Of a DNA stretch of 64,000 nt, positions 23,965 to 37,200 are shown one piece after another. The position numbers and the translations under genes are program-made. Below the pieces are notes generated by a model. The model saw nothing but the letters and a program-made list of their open reading frames with translations. It was not told the origin of the DNA and made no database searches. How positions within the stretch are numbered: position 1 is the stretch's first letter; each line of letters starts with the position of its first letter. This stretch comes from Copromyces sp. CBS 386.78 (taxonomy: Eukaryota > Ascomycota > Sordariomycetes > Sordariales > Sordariaceae). Location of the stretch: positions 108,047 to 172,046 of the forward strand of contig MU839176.1 of NCBI GenBank assembly GCA_030685235.1, in the 5' to 3' direction.

Positions 23965-24580
23965 GTGGGCTGGGCTCTGTTGCCACAACGAGATACACCT
24001 CTGCCTAGATATAACTTGTTAGCGTGGGTTTTCAGAGTGGCAAAGAAGCTGCGGTGACGGGAAATGTGATAGACAGGTGGAACTGACCAGGAAGCCAAAC
24101 TCAAATGGAGAAAAGCCTGTTGTGTATCAAGCTCCTCTGGCCTGAGAAAAAACGTAGACTCCAGTGTACGATGTCAACGGCAGATTGACAAGACACCACC
24201 GATATTGTAGGTTTGTCAACAGCTATTGGGGACCGTAAATTACGATAAGGACGAGTGAAAGAAATGAAAGTACGGAGAGGAACGAAACCCGTCTTGGTGT
24301 TCACGGCAAATATCATGATTTGGGTGTTCTGGCCCGACTGCCGTTCACGTTATTTGTCCTGGACGGACTCCTGACACACACTCACACTATCCCCCCCACC
24401 CCCAAGTTCTCCTCACAGCGTTCTTGGGTTGCGATGTGTCGTAATATCGTTTGGGCATGAACACCCACCCTCCAAATTGTAAAGTTGCCCCCTACAAAGT
24501 CTTCCAATCGGTCTTCCCGTTTCTCTCAACAGGCGCAGGCTGATGGCGTGCAGTCGACTCAGCTGCGGGGGGTTCATACT
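23965..24580. other. Upstream region of the HET gene
   Basis: Normal composition with a C-run near 24390-24402 (CTATCCCCCCCACCCCCAA). A 71-codon minus-strand frame at 24101-24316 shows no recognisable feature. Presumably promoter and leader of the HET gene plus the decayed 3' end of the duplicate. Confidence 0.45.
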
Positions 24581-25031
24581 TCATGGCGCACCAGTAAACG
24601 CTTCTGCATGGGGGATTCCAGAGCGGTGGCGGCGGCGGTGATGTAGCCTCAGTCTTTCACCTGATTCGTTCACTGCATGTGCTCTCGAGGGAGCCTCGCC
24701 AGGTGCAATGTCAGCGTCGAGGGCTTCAAGCTCAAGGTTGGCCTTGGACATCTGTTCGCTTGTTTGCTCCCTTTGTGAATTGTGAGGGGGTAGTCGTCTC
24801 CGGCATGGGGAAAACGACTTTGTCGACGGCCGGCTCATCTTCCAAATACAGGAGCGTAGTAGATAGAGAAGCCTGATGTCGGCACTCCCTGTCCCAGCTG
24901 GGCCGATTCTCGGGGCTTTGGAGGAGGGGTCGGGACTGTGGCACGGTTTCTCCAATCGGGGGTTGCAGGAGTTCCAGTAAAGGGTCATCAATAACAGACG
25001 GAAAGAAAACAGGTGATACGACGATGGACAA
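24581..25031 (-). pseudogene. Degenerate partial duplicate of the 20327-21112 gene
   Basis: The minus strand from 25031 reads (DDP)...LLQSPENRPSWDREC, matching DDPFLQSAEDWPSWDWDF of the intact gene, with about 54 bp inserted between DDP and LQS. LEDEPAVDKVVF follows, matching LENKPAVAEVPL. Near 24790 the similarity moves to another frame, where QREQTSEQMSKANLELEALD matches AANGRVENAKRELQALENG. The last half of the parent is missing. DNA identity is clearest at 24885-24935 against 21001-21050 (CCCAGCTGGGCC, GGCGCTCTGGAGGA-type). This is a truncated, frameshifted paralogue rather than a gene. The pattern is ordinary divergence plus indels, not heavy RIP. Confidence 0.7.
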
Positions 25032-25284
25032 CGAGTGGATGAAAGATGGATCGATTACTTGTTTTGGTGGAAGAAAGAACTTGCTTCAGGTTTCCCAACC
25101 GAGCACATCCACGGGAAAAACAACGACTGAAAACTCATGTCAGAAACCGCGACCACTTCGCAGTGGTACTCGGCAGGTGTAGAAGCCGCTCCTGCCCATC
25201 ATGCCCCTGGTGACGGAGGTAACGATGTTGAGGTTGAATGGGAACTTGAAAGCCGGGCGCGAACCCCGCCAAGACTGATCGCGC

Positions 25285-25299
25285 GATAAGCCCGATAAG
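25285..25299 (+). promoter_or_regulatory. GATAAG pair upstream of the pseudogene
   Basis: GATAAGCCCGATAAG, about 255 bp upstream of the pseudogene start. It is followed by ACAAGA, as the intact gene's cluster is followed by ACAAG, which suggests that promoter sequence was part of the duplicated segment. Confidence 0.35.
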
Positions 25300-26100
25300 A
25301 CAAGAAAACAAAGAAAAAACACCAAAAAAACATACAGCACCTGGGATTCGCTGGTCGTCACCGACCCAACTACTAGTCAGGCGATTGGTAGCTTATCTAT
25401 GGGAGAGCGGACGGGATCCCGAGTTTTCTACCATCTATGGTCGTATGTGCTCAATTAGCCTTGGAAACAGACCCAAGAACGAACCTCTGGGATCACGATG
25501 CAATAGCTCAACACCTTTCGGTACACTCATGGCGATTCGAGGCATCCCTCCCTTTGAACGCTCCTAGTCCCTAGAGCCACCTTTTTATGCATCGATGCAT
25601 TTCTACTACACCTTCGGCACGATTTTCATTTCCAACCTGAACTTACCTCTACCTGTCTCAAGACATCATGATATCACGGCTCTGCAACGGTTTTCTTCCT
25701 AGGTACCCACTGCAAGCTTCCAAAGCAAACAGTGAGTGGCATATGTTCTCAGCAAGCAAGCACAATTTTCACGTTATCTTCCACACCGGAATTACCTCTG
25801 GCTATGCGAGGTGATCGCACTTGGTAATGCCTTGATTCGGCTCCCAAACATCAAGTTGAGAAACCAAGGTACCAAGTCGAACACCAAACAACGTGCTTCT
25901 CATTGGCCAAGAAGGAAGCTGACACAAAGTTTATTGAGGGAAAGGCTCGCTCATTCTAGGGATGTAACCTGAATTTCACCGAAAGGGTAAGGAACCGAAA
26001 ACGAAGGAAAAGTAACGAAAAATAAATGAGAATTTCAGTACGTACCTTATTATGTTACTTTAAGACCCATAAATACGTACTATCTAAGTATAAGTACTGG
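25300..26100. other. Spacer before copia-2, no supported gene
   Basis: Normal composition up to about 25980, then AT-rich toward the element. Short plus-strand frames at 25385-25567 (60 codons) and 25736-25972 (78 codons) have no recognisable content. The palindrome GCATCGATGC lies near 25588. Confidence 0.5.
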
Positions 26101-26105
26101 CATTT

Positions 26106-26271
26106 TGTTAGAAATGAGGATGTATAGGGGTAGTGCTTATGTAACTTAGCGGGTCTAGTATATTGTATTAACTAGATTTTCTATAAGGGATTTTTGGGTA
26201 TATAGAATTCAATATAATATATAATTTTCTCTCTACTTCCAAATTACCCCTATACGTACTTATATTCTACA
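26106..26271 (+). repeat. 5' LTR of copia-2
   Basis: Starts TGTTAGAAATGAGGATG, un-RIPped, and ends TTCTACA. The following ATTAAGAATTT is compatible with a RIPped initiator-Met half-tRNA primer site (GTTATGAGCCC) if one transversion is allowed; this is tentative. Confidence 0.93.
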
Positions 26272-26379
26272 ATTAAGAATTTATATATATTATTACCGAT
26301 TATAATAAACTAAATAAGATATAATACTAATAAATATTAATAATAACAATAATATTTCTCAATTAGGATTTTATTAAAG

Positions 26380-28012
26380 TAAGTGAAATTACTTTATTTA
26401 AAATTAAAGATTAGTTCCTTTAAGAAAAGGGCTTTAAATCGAAGGCGATAAATTTCAATCTATAGAAGTATATTATAAATAATAATACTAGAAAGGATTA
26501 GCTTATAGAGTTGGAAAAGCCGGAGATTTCTAATTTTAAGGAAATCCCGGCCATTATAGATAATTAATTTTAGCGGACTATTTTAAAATCTATTAAAAAT
26601 TCTCTGGCTATTAATATTTAGGGTTCTATAATCTAAAGAATTATAGTGCCCCCGCCTACGGCCCTAATTCCGGCCGGGCTAATAATTTCCTTCGTAGCCT
26701 AGAAAATAGATTTTACCGTAGAATAAAATTATTACAATTGCTAGTTAGCCTTTATAGAATACTACTATAAGAAGAAAGATTAGAATAAATTCCTTAAAAA
26801 GATCCTAACTTTAAAAGAATAAATAATTAAATATATAATAAAATATTATTAATTAATTTACTTCCTAAAACCGGCTACCCTAATTATTTAGTACGATAAA
26901 TTCCGTTAAATTATTAAATATAATAAAGAGAAGGTTTAAAATAACGTTAAGATTAAATATTTTAATAAAATTTTAATTATTATTTACTTTAAAAATTAAT
27001 TTGATTAATTATTAGAATAAGAATAAATTATAATTATCGGCGAATTTTTTAAGATTAATAAATATATTAAACAAAATAATTAAATATTTAATTTCTTTAA
27101 AATAATAAATAGACTTCTTAATTCCCCTTTTACTTTTTAGGTTACTATATATTATATAAACCTAGATAGTAAAACTTATACGTATTAAAAAGCATTCTAA
27201 GAATTTAAATAAATTATTACTAACGCGTTTTTATAAAATAAAAATCGCTTTTAAATTTTAAAAAGCAGTATATTTAATATTAAAATTATTTTTACTAAAG
27301 AAATTAAAAAGGACGCCTATCCTAATAATACCCGGGAATAAAATAATAAGAGACCGTTTAACGCTTCCTATAATTAGGGAAGAAAGTAAGTAAAGAGGGT
27401 TTATTTTATTTACAAATATATAAATTATAATTTAAAGAATTATTAATATATTAATTAATTTATAGCTCCTAATTAATAGTAGGAATCCCCCTTCCTTATA
27501 AATTATATTAAAGAAAACTATTCGAAAGATTATAAACTTATTTAATAAGTAAAAGAAATTCGAATAAAGATTTAAAATAAAGAATAGGGAGCGGGAATTA
27601 CCCTTGCCTTTAATAAGAATATTAGCGGCATTTAATTAAAAAATTAGCGTATCGGTAGTACTAATTGCAAAACGAATTTCTTAGTACTAAAATTTTAATA
27701 TAAAGAGCCTAAATATTTATTAAGAAATTTAATAATTTTTAATTTAAATATAATAATTTATATTTTTAATAAAACTAATTGCTTTAAAAACCTTATAAAA
27801 ATAGCGAAGGGAAATTATATTTAAACGGGAAATAAATTTATTATAATCAAAAGATATAATATAATTTATTTATTTATAAATAATAATGAAAGCTACCCTA
27901 TAAATTTTAAATTCGACGATCTTATATTTATATTAAAAATAATTTATAATTTTATTTCCCTAAGAAAATTATTAAAAAAAGGATTTTATTAAAATTAAAT
28001 TATTAAACCCGA
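26380..28012 (+). pseudogene. RIPped gag-protease region of copia-2
   Basis: Plus-strand reading frames broken by many TAA/TAG codons. The position after the 5' LTR and the amino-acid composition fit a copia Gag, but I cannot identify a conserved box with confidence. Confidence 0.5.
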
Positions 28013-28020
28013 TTATTTAT

Positions 28021-28434
28021 AAAAAACGCTATTCGTACTTTAATAAAACGCTTTATATACCGTTGTCTAAAATAAAATAAAATATAACTTTACTAAATCT
28101 CAAACTATAAATATAAAAATAAATATATAGAATTCCTTAAATTTTTTTATATTTTATAAACTAAGTAGTATCTTTACCTAATATTATTTAATACTTTTAA
28201 AAATACGTCCTTAACTTTATAAATTAAAACTTTCATTTTTAAATACTTAATATTTTAAATTTTGTAGGATAGCCTACGAATATTAACCAAAATAGTATAA
28301 AATAGAATAAAAAATTATAAAAATTCTAATATTAATATTAAACAGTATAGCCTAAATTGCGTAGAGTAATTTAGAATTTTTATTTTTAACGGCGGTATAA
28401 ATAGCGTTTTACTATAGTACAAATAGCGTTTCTC
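28021..28434. mobile_element. Mutator-like MITE 4 (414 bp), RIPped
   Basis: Begins AAAAAACGCTATTCG and ends ATAGTACAAATAGCGTTTCTC. Its 8-bp duplication, ttatttat, is exact (28013-28020 and 28435-28442). It is the RIPped counterpart of MITE 3 in opposite orientation: 28296-28345 (AGTATAAAATAGAATAAAAA, ATTCTAAT) matches the reverse complement of 44815-44870 with C/T and G/A differences. It lies in the 5' half of copia-2 and was present when RIP acted. Confidence 0.85.
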
Positions 28435-28442
28435 TTATTTAT

Positions 28443-30234
28443 ATTTCTATTTAAATAATTTATATTAAAATATATCCCCTTTAAAATATATATTAATTAA
28501 TCCTCTTTTTACGTACAATTTTACTGGATTACTAATAAAATTATTAAAAAACTTTAAAAGGGCAATATTTTATATTAGTACTTTTAATTTAATTACTTTA
28601 ATTTCAAAATATTAATTTAATTAATTAATTAGGAATATAGAATTTATTTAAAAGGCCTAAATTTAATTTACTATAATTCTTATATAGTAGCAAAATTAAA
28701 GCGCTAAATACGAAGGGAAGTTTACGACGCGTTAAAGAGCCTAAGAATAAAATTCGTAATTAATTTTTTTAATTATCCAATTATAAAGGCCGGCGGAAGA
28801 ATTATTTCTAATTTAATAATTATTATAAATCCCTAATCTAAATATATATAATTTTATTACCTATTTAACCAATTAATAAATTTAATTATTATTATATTTA
28901 TATTATTATTTAATAGTCTAAAATTATATTACTAAATTAAAATAAAAGTAATTAAATACAATAATAAAATTATAATATTAAAACCCTATATTACTACCTT
29001 CCTCTCTTAAAGAAGAATAATTATCGAATTTTCGGCTCTTTATTTATAAATTTAAAATAGCGGCGCCTAACATTCGGAAAATATAATTAAAGAGAAAATA
29101 ATAATAATAATAAATAATATTTATTTATTTTAAGAATTTTAGAGAAAAATTATAATAATAGTAACTTACTTTATAAATAAGACCCTATAAAAAGAATTTA
29201 ATTAAAAATCCCTAAAGGAATATTTAATAGCGTATATAATAAATTAAAACGGCGGGTAATAATCAATAATACTTAAACTAATTTATTTAAAAATATATAA
29301 ATATAAAATTTTCGTACTTATAATTAATATATTATATATTTAAAAGAAGATTTAAAAATTAAAATAATATATTTAAATTAAATATTTAGTAGGCTATTAA
29401 TTAAGTAATATCTATTATATTTAAAATCCATATACTAATAAAATAATTACTATACGAAATATTATATTTAACAAAAATAAAATCTTTATAAATAGTATTT
29501 GAACCTTCTATAATACTCTTAATATATTTTTCGAAAAATTAACCGTATAATTAAATAATTTTTATTAATTAAATATCGATATTTCCGAACTTTTCTCTAT
29601 TAAATAAGCGGAAAACGAAAATAACGAAAATAAAAGTCCTATAATCGAATTTATACTACTTATTATCAACGCTATTAACTTACTTTTAATTAATTTAATT
29701 GAATTTATACTTATTTTAAAAAAAATTTTTTTTTTAGAATTGTATAATAATTAATAAAATACAATATTAAATAAGGAGGAGGAAGTTAGAACTATATATT
29801 TATTTCCTTTAAAAACTCTAATATTATTTTTTATTAATAAATTAAATATTTCCTAACTATAAAAAAATTAACTAATGTATAATTAGTATTTCGGATAAGT
29901 AAAAAGCTTTTTAATTATATTTTCCTACTTTAATATAATTATTTTTAAATGTAACCCTATTTTAAAAAGAAGGTTAAACCGATTACGTTTTATAGAATTT
30001 AAAGTAAAAATATTAAAGGAAAAATTCTCGTTAAATTCGAAATTAATTTATAATAAAATTAATTATTTTAATATAATATATATATTAATTATATTTTAAT
30101 AACGAAACTTTCCTCCTCCCTCTAAATTGTATAAAGAATTATATTATTATCCCTTCTATATTATTTTTCGTTGAATTAAATAAGAATATATAATTAATTA
30201 CGAAGAAAAGAAATTATAAATAGAAGTTAATTAT
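28443..30234 (+). pseudogene. RIPped integrase region of copia-2 (5' side of the gypsy insertion)
   Basis: Degraded coding DNA that should hold the integrase by position. The relic ends where the gypsy LTR begins at 30235 and the Pol frame resumes at 44110. Confidence 0.55.
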
Positions 30235-30423
30235 TGTAGTACTATATAATATAATTTCGTACCTCTAGTATTCTAGTATTGTAGCCCGGCAATTCTCTAA
30301 CTATATTTTTATTCGATTTATATATATAATTTAGGAATAGAATTTCCGTTACTTTCTTTTAATTTTTTCCTTTTCGTATAATATTATATCTTTTTTAAAT
30401 CCTTTTTAATTAGTATTATAATA
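30235..30423 (+). repeat. 5' LTR of the plus-strand gypsy element
   Basis: 189 bp, starting TGTAGTAC and ending ATTATAATA; contains TAGCCCGGCAATTCTCTA. More heavily RIPped than its partner. Confidence 0.9.
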
Positions 30424-33164
30424 GTATATTATACCTTTTTTATAATTAATTACCCGACAATTTTTTTATCGTTTTATTCTAATTAATTTATAAAATCGGT
30501 ATTAATTTTTCCTAATTATAATTTAATTACGTTATATTTATATTTTAGACCCTACTAAGAAAAAATTTTTCTGATTATATTTAATAATCCCCTTAAATTA
30601 TTATTATTTACTTTTTATATATTAATTTTAGAGACGAATAAAAGACGGCCTTTATTACCCGGTTATTTTTTTTTATAACTATTAAATATTTTTCTTTTAA
30701 TTCCGCTTTATTACTATTCTAATTTAGTAATTATATTAAATTATAATTAAGATTTTTAAGAATTTAAATATAGCTATATTTAATTTTAATTTTAGTACCG
30801 AATTCCCTTATAAAGTAATTATTTATATTTTATTCTTTAAAAATATAATATTTTTTATTTACGAAGTAATTAATTATTTAATTAAAGATTTCTCCGGTTT
30901 TACTATTATTTTTAACGCGGATTTAGAAGTATTTTTTTAATTCTAATTCTATTTTAATATTATTAAAAAGTATTTTAGCTACGTATATAGTTAATTCTAT
31001 ATAATTAAATAAAAGGCCGAAATTATTTAATATGTAATTATTTAAAATTTTAATATTACTTTATATATTTAATAAGAATTCGCCCAAATTATTATTAAAA
31101 CGATAGCTGTTTTAATTTAAGTTTAACGGGCGTAGTAGTATATTAAAAAAATCTAAACTTAAATTTAATAATAGATTATTAATATAATAGCTTAAATTTA
31201 ATAGGCTATTCTAATTTTTCCGGCCTTTAATTTACTTATTATTACCCGCCCTTATAGCTTAGAATTATTTTTATTTAGTAATTCCGAAATATTTTTATTT
31301 AAATATTAAGCAGAATATATTAATTAGCGGTCGTAAATAATTATTAAATTCGTATTCGATTTTACCGCTTATTTAATTCTAATCGATTATATTTTTTATA
31401 TTTTTTAATACTTTTTTAGTAATACGTATATTTATATCCGATTTAAAGTCGATATAATAATATTTAATTTTAAAAATATTTCGGCTTAATTTACCGGCCT
31501 TTTTAATTTTTAAAATATTTTTAATTACTTCAACCTTTATTATATTATATTTAATATTTATATTAAAGTAGTATAGGAAATAAATTATTTTAAATACGGT
31601 AATTCTCTTTTCGCTAATTTTATCGCTATTTTTATTAAATTCATTAATTAGTACGAATTTAATAATTGGCGTTATATTAATACTTTTAAATTTAAAATTA
31701 GTAATATATTTTAAAACGTTTTTATTAATATTACCAATTGGCCGGCTGCCGATAATTTTAATAAATAAGTTAAATTCCTTTAGACTTTAATTAATAATAT
31801 TATAAATAAATATTATTAAAATAGTATTTTATTTACTTCGGTTTAATTTAATAATTTATTTACGAATATTAGCGATTTTATAATCTTCGGTAAAATTAGT
31901 ATTATTTAGAAGGGATTTATTTCCTAAATTAAAAAGGAACGCCGCTAAAAATTTAATTTATATATATATTATAACGGTTCGGATTATTATATAATAATTT
32001 ATATAGTAAAAAGTAAATTTAAATTCGTTAACTTTACTATTACTTTAGTTCTTTTAGTAGAAGCGGGAAAAATTTAACCTTTAGTATAAATTACTATTAG
32101 AAACGTTTTTCGAAGGAATTAAGGGATTTATATTTAAATTCTATAGGTTTTAATATTAATTTTTCTTTTTTAAATTCATTTAATTTCGGTACTAATTCGT
32201 TTATTATTTATTTTATAATAATAAATTCTAATTATTCGCTAATAGGTTTTATTAATTTTATTTTTATATATTATTATAATATCCTTATAATATCTTTTCC
32301 TTATTTTTATACGTTTTAGTTTATAAACGGAAGGGAGGGCGGTAATATTTTTTATATTTATATTCTCTTTTTTTTAATTAATTTATTTATAAATTGATTT
32401 ACTTTCTTTATTTAGCTATTTAGCGGTCTAAATATAATTTTTAGCCTTCTTTAATTATAAAAATATAATTTAATTATTAATTAATTAAATAGGATTATAG
32501 AATTCTTAAGCTTTATTATTATTAAATTACCGGTAATTTTTAAATATTTACCGGTTATAGTAGAAAATACTTCTAATAATATAAAGACCTTCCTATTTTT
32601 ATTTTAATTAAACTACCCTTCTACGAAATTTATTTTATAGGATCCTTTAAAACTTATAGCCTATTTTTAAAGGACCCGCCCTTATTCTATTATTATTTTT
32701 ATATTATTAATTATATATACTTATTTTAATAGCCGCCCTTAATTTTAGGACGCTTTTATCCGCCTATTATTAACCCCTAACTTTATTTTTGTATATAAAG
32801 AGTCTAACGTTAAATTATTTAAGTATATATCCGAATAATTTTATTAATTTATTAAAAAAATAATAATATTTTTCTTTTTAAACGATAATTTTAATAAACT
32901 TAAGTAATTTATTCGGGATTTTAATAGTATTACTTTTTAAACTGTCCTTTAAAGCTAATTTATTATATAATTTCTTTTTTATTTTATTATTAATTTTAGG
33001 GATTAGGTAACCGAAAAGCCTTAATTTTATATTATTTTTATAGAAGATATTTAAAAATATATTAACGGTAAATTATTATCGATTTACTAAAAGATTTTTA
33101 TAATTTTGCCTAATTATTTTTAATACTTTTAAAAGGCTTTCAACTTTAATATAATTAAAATAAT
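30424..33164 (+). pseudogene. RIPped gag/protease half of the plus-strand gypsy element
   Basis: Decayed coding DNA. The last part, just before 33165, reads LPNYF-YF-KAFNFNIIKII, compatible with the segment that precedes RT in gypsy Pol (LP--Y--F--VF---A). That reading continues after the insertion at 39113, which supports the nested structure. Confidence 0.55.
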
Positions 33165-33169
33165 ACTTA

Positions 33170-33405
33170 TTACGGGGTAACACCGTTGGGGGTAAGGTTG
33201 GATAAACGTAGTTATACGAGGAAGGAAAGAAGGAGAGGAGGGAGGAGTACAGTCTAGGTATAGGGCAATACTATAGACCTAGACCGAGGCCTACTAGTAC
33301 GTACGTGCGGTCCTATTAACTAATAACTAATAAATTTAACTAGCTATACCTAATCGTGTACGTAATACCTAATAGTACTATTATAAGTAATCTTATAATA
33401 TTACC
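33170..33405 (-). repeat. Candidate 3' LTR of the minus-strand gypsy element
   Basis: Starts TATTACGGGGTAACACC, bounded by the purine-tract complement CCTCCCTAC at about 33406, with CG-containing un-RIPped patches. No second copy is visible at the other end of the element, so the LTR assignment rests on position and end sequence only. Confidence 0.45.
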
Positions 33406-35899
33406 TCCCTACAAAAGAAGCTTACAAAACTTTAAATAATTTATTTAATATATATATATAAAATAATAGATCTTACTTCAATCCCTATCTTCCAACTCCT
33501 TAATCTATAATTAAATGCTTATAATCCGCGACTAAGCGGCTATATTATTATCTCCCTACTAATAAGTCCCAACCTCCAACCGTACTTCTATATTCTTTAT
33601 TAAAGGCTACTTTCCCTATTAAACCTCCGCTATCTTCCTAAATACTTTATAAAAGAATTCGCTTATCTTCTTTAAATCCTTTTCAAATAGGGGTTTAAAC
33701 TCCTAATTTACTACTTTAATTGTAGGTTCCCGTATATCGGTTATAATTATCCGTACCTTATAACTAGTTGTAATAATTATTACGGCAGTGTTAATCTATT
33801 CTTTCAAATTGGTAATATATTTAGAACGTTTTAGGGGCGGGGTTAGGGGCGATGCTGTATAGCGTATTTAAAGTATAGGTAACGATGCTATATAGTGTAT
33901 TTAGGGTACGGGCGACGCCGTATAATGTATTTAGGGTGCTAGGGCCCTATACTTTAGGGCTAGGGTCCGCTCTTAAAGTATAATTTTAATCTCTAGCTAA
34001 TTCTAAACCGCTAGTAGGATAAGGGTATTTAAATAATTATAGTAAAAAATAATAACGGAATTCCTTATTCCCTTAATGTTATTAAGGGGTTCGTCGGTAG
34101 GATTATAATACTTTTACTTTATAGTATGGAATTAATAACGGTTACCTCTTCGTTAAAAATAATTTAAAAATTTATTAAATTCCTATTTTACTACTTCTTT
34201 GTAATTATTTATTTTAATTATAATTTTGCCTTTATTAATTTATACGTCGCTTTACAAATTAGTTTAATTAGGAAGGCCTTTATAATAAGGTTTTACTATA
34301 GAAATATAGAATATTAACGAATATTTTATATTAGTAAGTAAAATTAATTTAACGTTATAAGATTGCGTTTAATCTACTTTAAAAGGGCCTTCTTATTATA
34401 GGGATAATTTATTATATAGCCTGCCGTTATTGAGATTAGTCGTATTAAATAAGACGAAATCCTTAATATAGTATTTTAATATATTAAACCGATTTTCGTT
34501 GGCGTTGGTCTTATACTAGTTTTATACTTTCTTCGTAGAAGTATATATATAATCCTAAATAGCCTCGAAACGAATGAATAATTCGTTAGCCTTTATATAC
34601 TCCTTTTATTATATTAGCGAAAAAAATTTTAATAATACGACCGCTGCGGGTTCGATGCCTATACGGGGGTAGAAATTATAATTAATAAAGAAGGGGGTTA
34701 CGCTCGTAATTAATAATATTATATTATTTCTTGCGAATTCCGCTAGTAGTAGCTATTGTACTTAGTCCATTTATATTTAATTAACGAAAATATATAAATA
34801 TTATTTTATTTCTACGTTAATATATTCTATTTAAGCGTTAGTCTATAAGTAGAAAGCGGAGCTTAATAGTTTTTTAATAATTAGATATTTATAAATTGTA
34901 AATTAAAATAAGGATATAAATTAAGTACCGTAATTGGAAACGACGGTATTAAATAGGCTATAAAGGGTATAAATACGGTTAATAAAATAGTCCGCTAATT
35001 CTTCTACTTCTATAGTAATAGTCGGAATATAATAATATATTTTTATTAAATAATTTATAATAATAGCGATATACTTAAGTTTCTAGCCTAAATAAAGGCT
35101 ATTCGGTAAAGGGGAAATATAATCGATTAATATATTAATTTATAATATATAAATTATTAATATAAGTTTAAAGTAGCTTACTTTAACTCGTTATAATACC
35201 TTCGTTTTAAAATATACTAAATAATTTTTATAATAAATTTTAATAGCCTCCGCTATACCTAACTAATATTAATATTCGTTTATTTATACTTATATTTTAT
35301 CCTTTTTTAAATAGCCGGCCGTTAGTAATAAGTAAGCGCGGTAAATTAATAATAAACAAGTAACGGTATTATTAAAGTTAATAAGTACCCTCCCTTTATA
35401 GTAAATTTTACTTCCCGCCGTAGAATATTCGGCGAAAGCGACCTTAAGCTTCTTCTTAATATAAGGGTATTATTTAATACAATTTAAATCCCTTAAGCAA
35501 CTAATAGCTTCTTATATTAAAGTTAACTAATTATAATTTTCGTTAATAATATTATTAGTTAATTTATCCAACTCTTCTAAAGTATTTAACGATAGGAAGA
35601 ATATTTCTTTATTAAAATCGAAGTCGCTAGTAGCTATAACTAATAAAGTAAGGTAACCCTCCTTAAAGCGGGCGGGGTTAATGAATTTATAATTTTTTAC
35701 CTTTAAATAATAATCGTCTATATTTGGAAGTATATCTTCTAATTTCCTATTTAATACGTTAGAACAGAAATTTTATAATCCTAATATATAGCGGATTAAA
35801 AAATTAAAATATAGGAAGAATTATAATTACCGTATATAGCAGGGTATAAATTATTTATTTGTTATAAAAATCTTTAAATTTTTATAATTTATAATAATA

Positions 35900-37200
35900 T
35901 CGAAAGGTTATTAAACGCCCTTTAATTTTGGGCGCTATTTTTCTAAAGCTTTAACGATAGTAAAGAACTTTTTATTATAAATATTATAATTATATTCCGC
36001 TGTTAAATATTATATTAAAAAGTATATAATTGGGTAGAATACGCTATTATCCCTATATTAAGAGAGGGTACCGCTAGAAGCTTAATTCGAAGTATTAGTT
36101 TTAATAATTATCTTTTTAGATTAGTCGTAAATATATAAGGTTGGTCCGCTAGTAAACGCGGCTTTTAAAGTTTTAAAAGCGGATTATTATATTGTAATCT
36201 ATACCTATTCTACATCCTTTTTCGTAAAATCGTACAATAGCGCCGCTATTATTAAAAAACCTTTAATAAAACGACAATAAAAATTAGCAAATCCTAAGAA
36301 ACTCTATAAGAATTTCTTTAATATTAGGAACTTTTAATCTATAATAGCCTTAACCTTTTCTAAATCTATTTTAATACCGCCGGGCGTAATAATTAATTTA
36401 AAATACTTAGTTTTCTTAATATAAAATTCATACTTATTAATATTAACCTATAAGCTAACCTTTTCCAAGTAAGTAAAAATATCGTCTACGTACTTCTAAT
36501 ACTCCTCTTCGTTATCTAAAAAAATAAGAATATTATTTAAATAAGTAGTTATATAAATATTTAAAATATTATATAAAATATCGTTAATATAATTCTAAAA
36601 TATACCAAATATTTTTTATAAATTAAATAAGCAAATAAATAATTCAAATAAGCTAAAACGGGTAATAAACGCCGTTAACTATTCGTATCCTTCTACAATA
36701 CGAATATAGTTAAAAGCGGTAATAATATCTAATTTAATAAAAATCTTCATTTTATAAATAGCGTTAAAGGTTTCTTTAATTAAAAGGAGCGGGTAACGGC
36801 TTTTGAAAATAATATTATTAATCCCTTTATAATTTATATAAATTTTAATACCTCCGCTTAATTTTTATATTAATAGGATTTAAGAAGCGGCTTTTAATTA
36901 TAAAGGGCGGATAAACCCGTTATAGAAATTTTCGTTAATTTACTTTTTAATTACATTTAATTCGTCGGAATTAAATACCTTTAATTTCATATAGGGCGCC
37001 TATTTTCCCAGGCAAAACTCAATCTTAAAATTATAAAAGCGGTAAAGGGGTAAGACCGTAGCGTTACGAAGTTTAAAAACGTTGAAGTAATTCTAGTATT
37101 ATTTAAGAAGCTTCTCTTTAATTTAAGCATTAGTCTTAGGCGGCTTATCGACTTTTTCGTAAAATTTAATTATATTTTCCTTTATAATATTAGCGGCGAA
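35900..37200 (-). pseudogene. RIPped RT region of the minus-strand gypsy element
   Basis: Reverse-strand reading: YLNNILIF (from YLDDILIF), YEFYIKKTKYFKLIITPGG, DLEKVKAI and SFLGFANFYCRFIKG appear in the right order for gypsy RT. D-to-N and C-to-Y changes are those expected from RIP (GAT to AAT, TGC to TAT-type). Stops are frequent. Confidence 0.85.

Noticed and set aside
23965..23988. HET protein start eight codons upstream
   Set aside because: The codon at 23988 is TTG, not ATG; the first ATG is at 23964.
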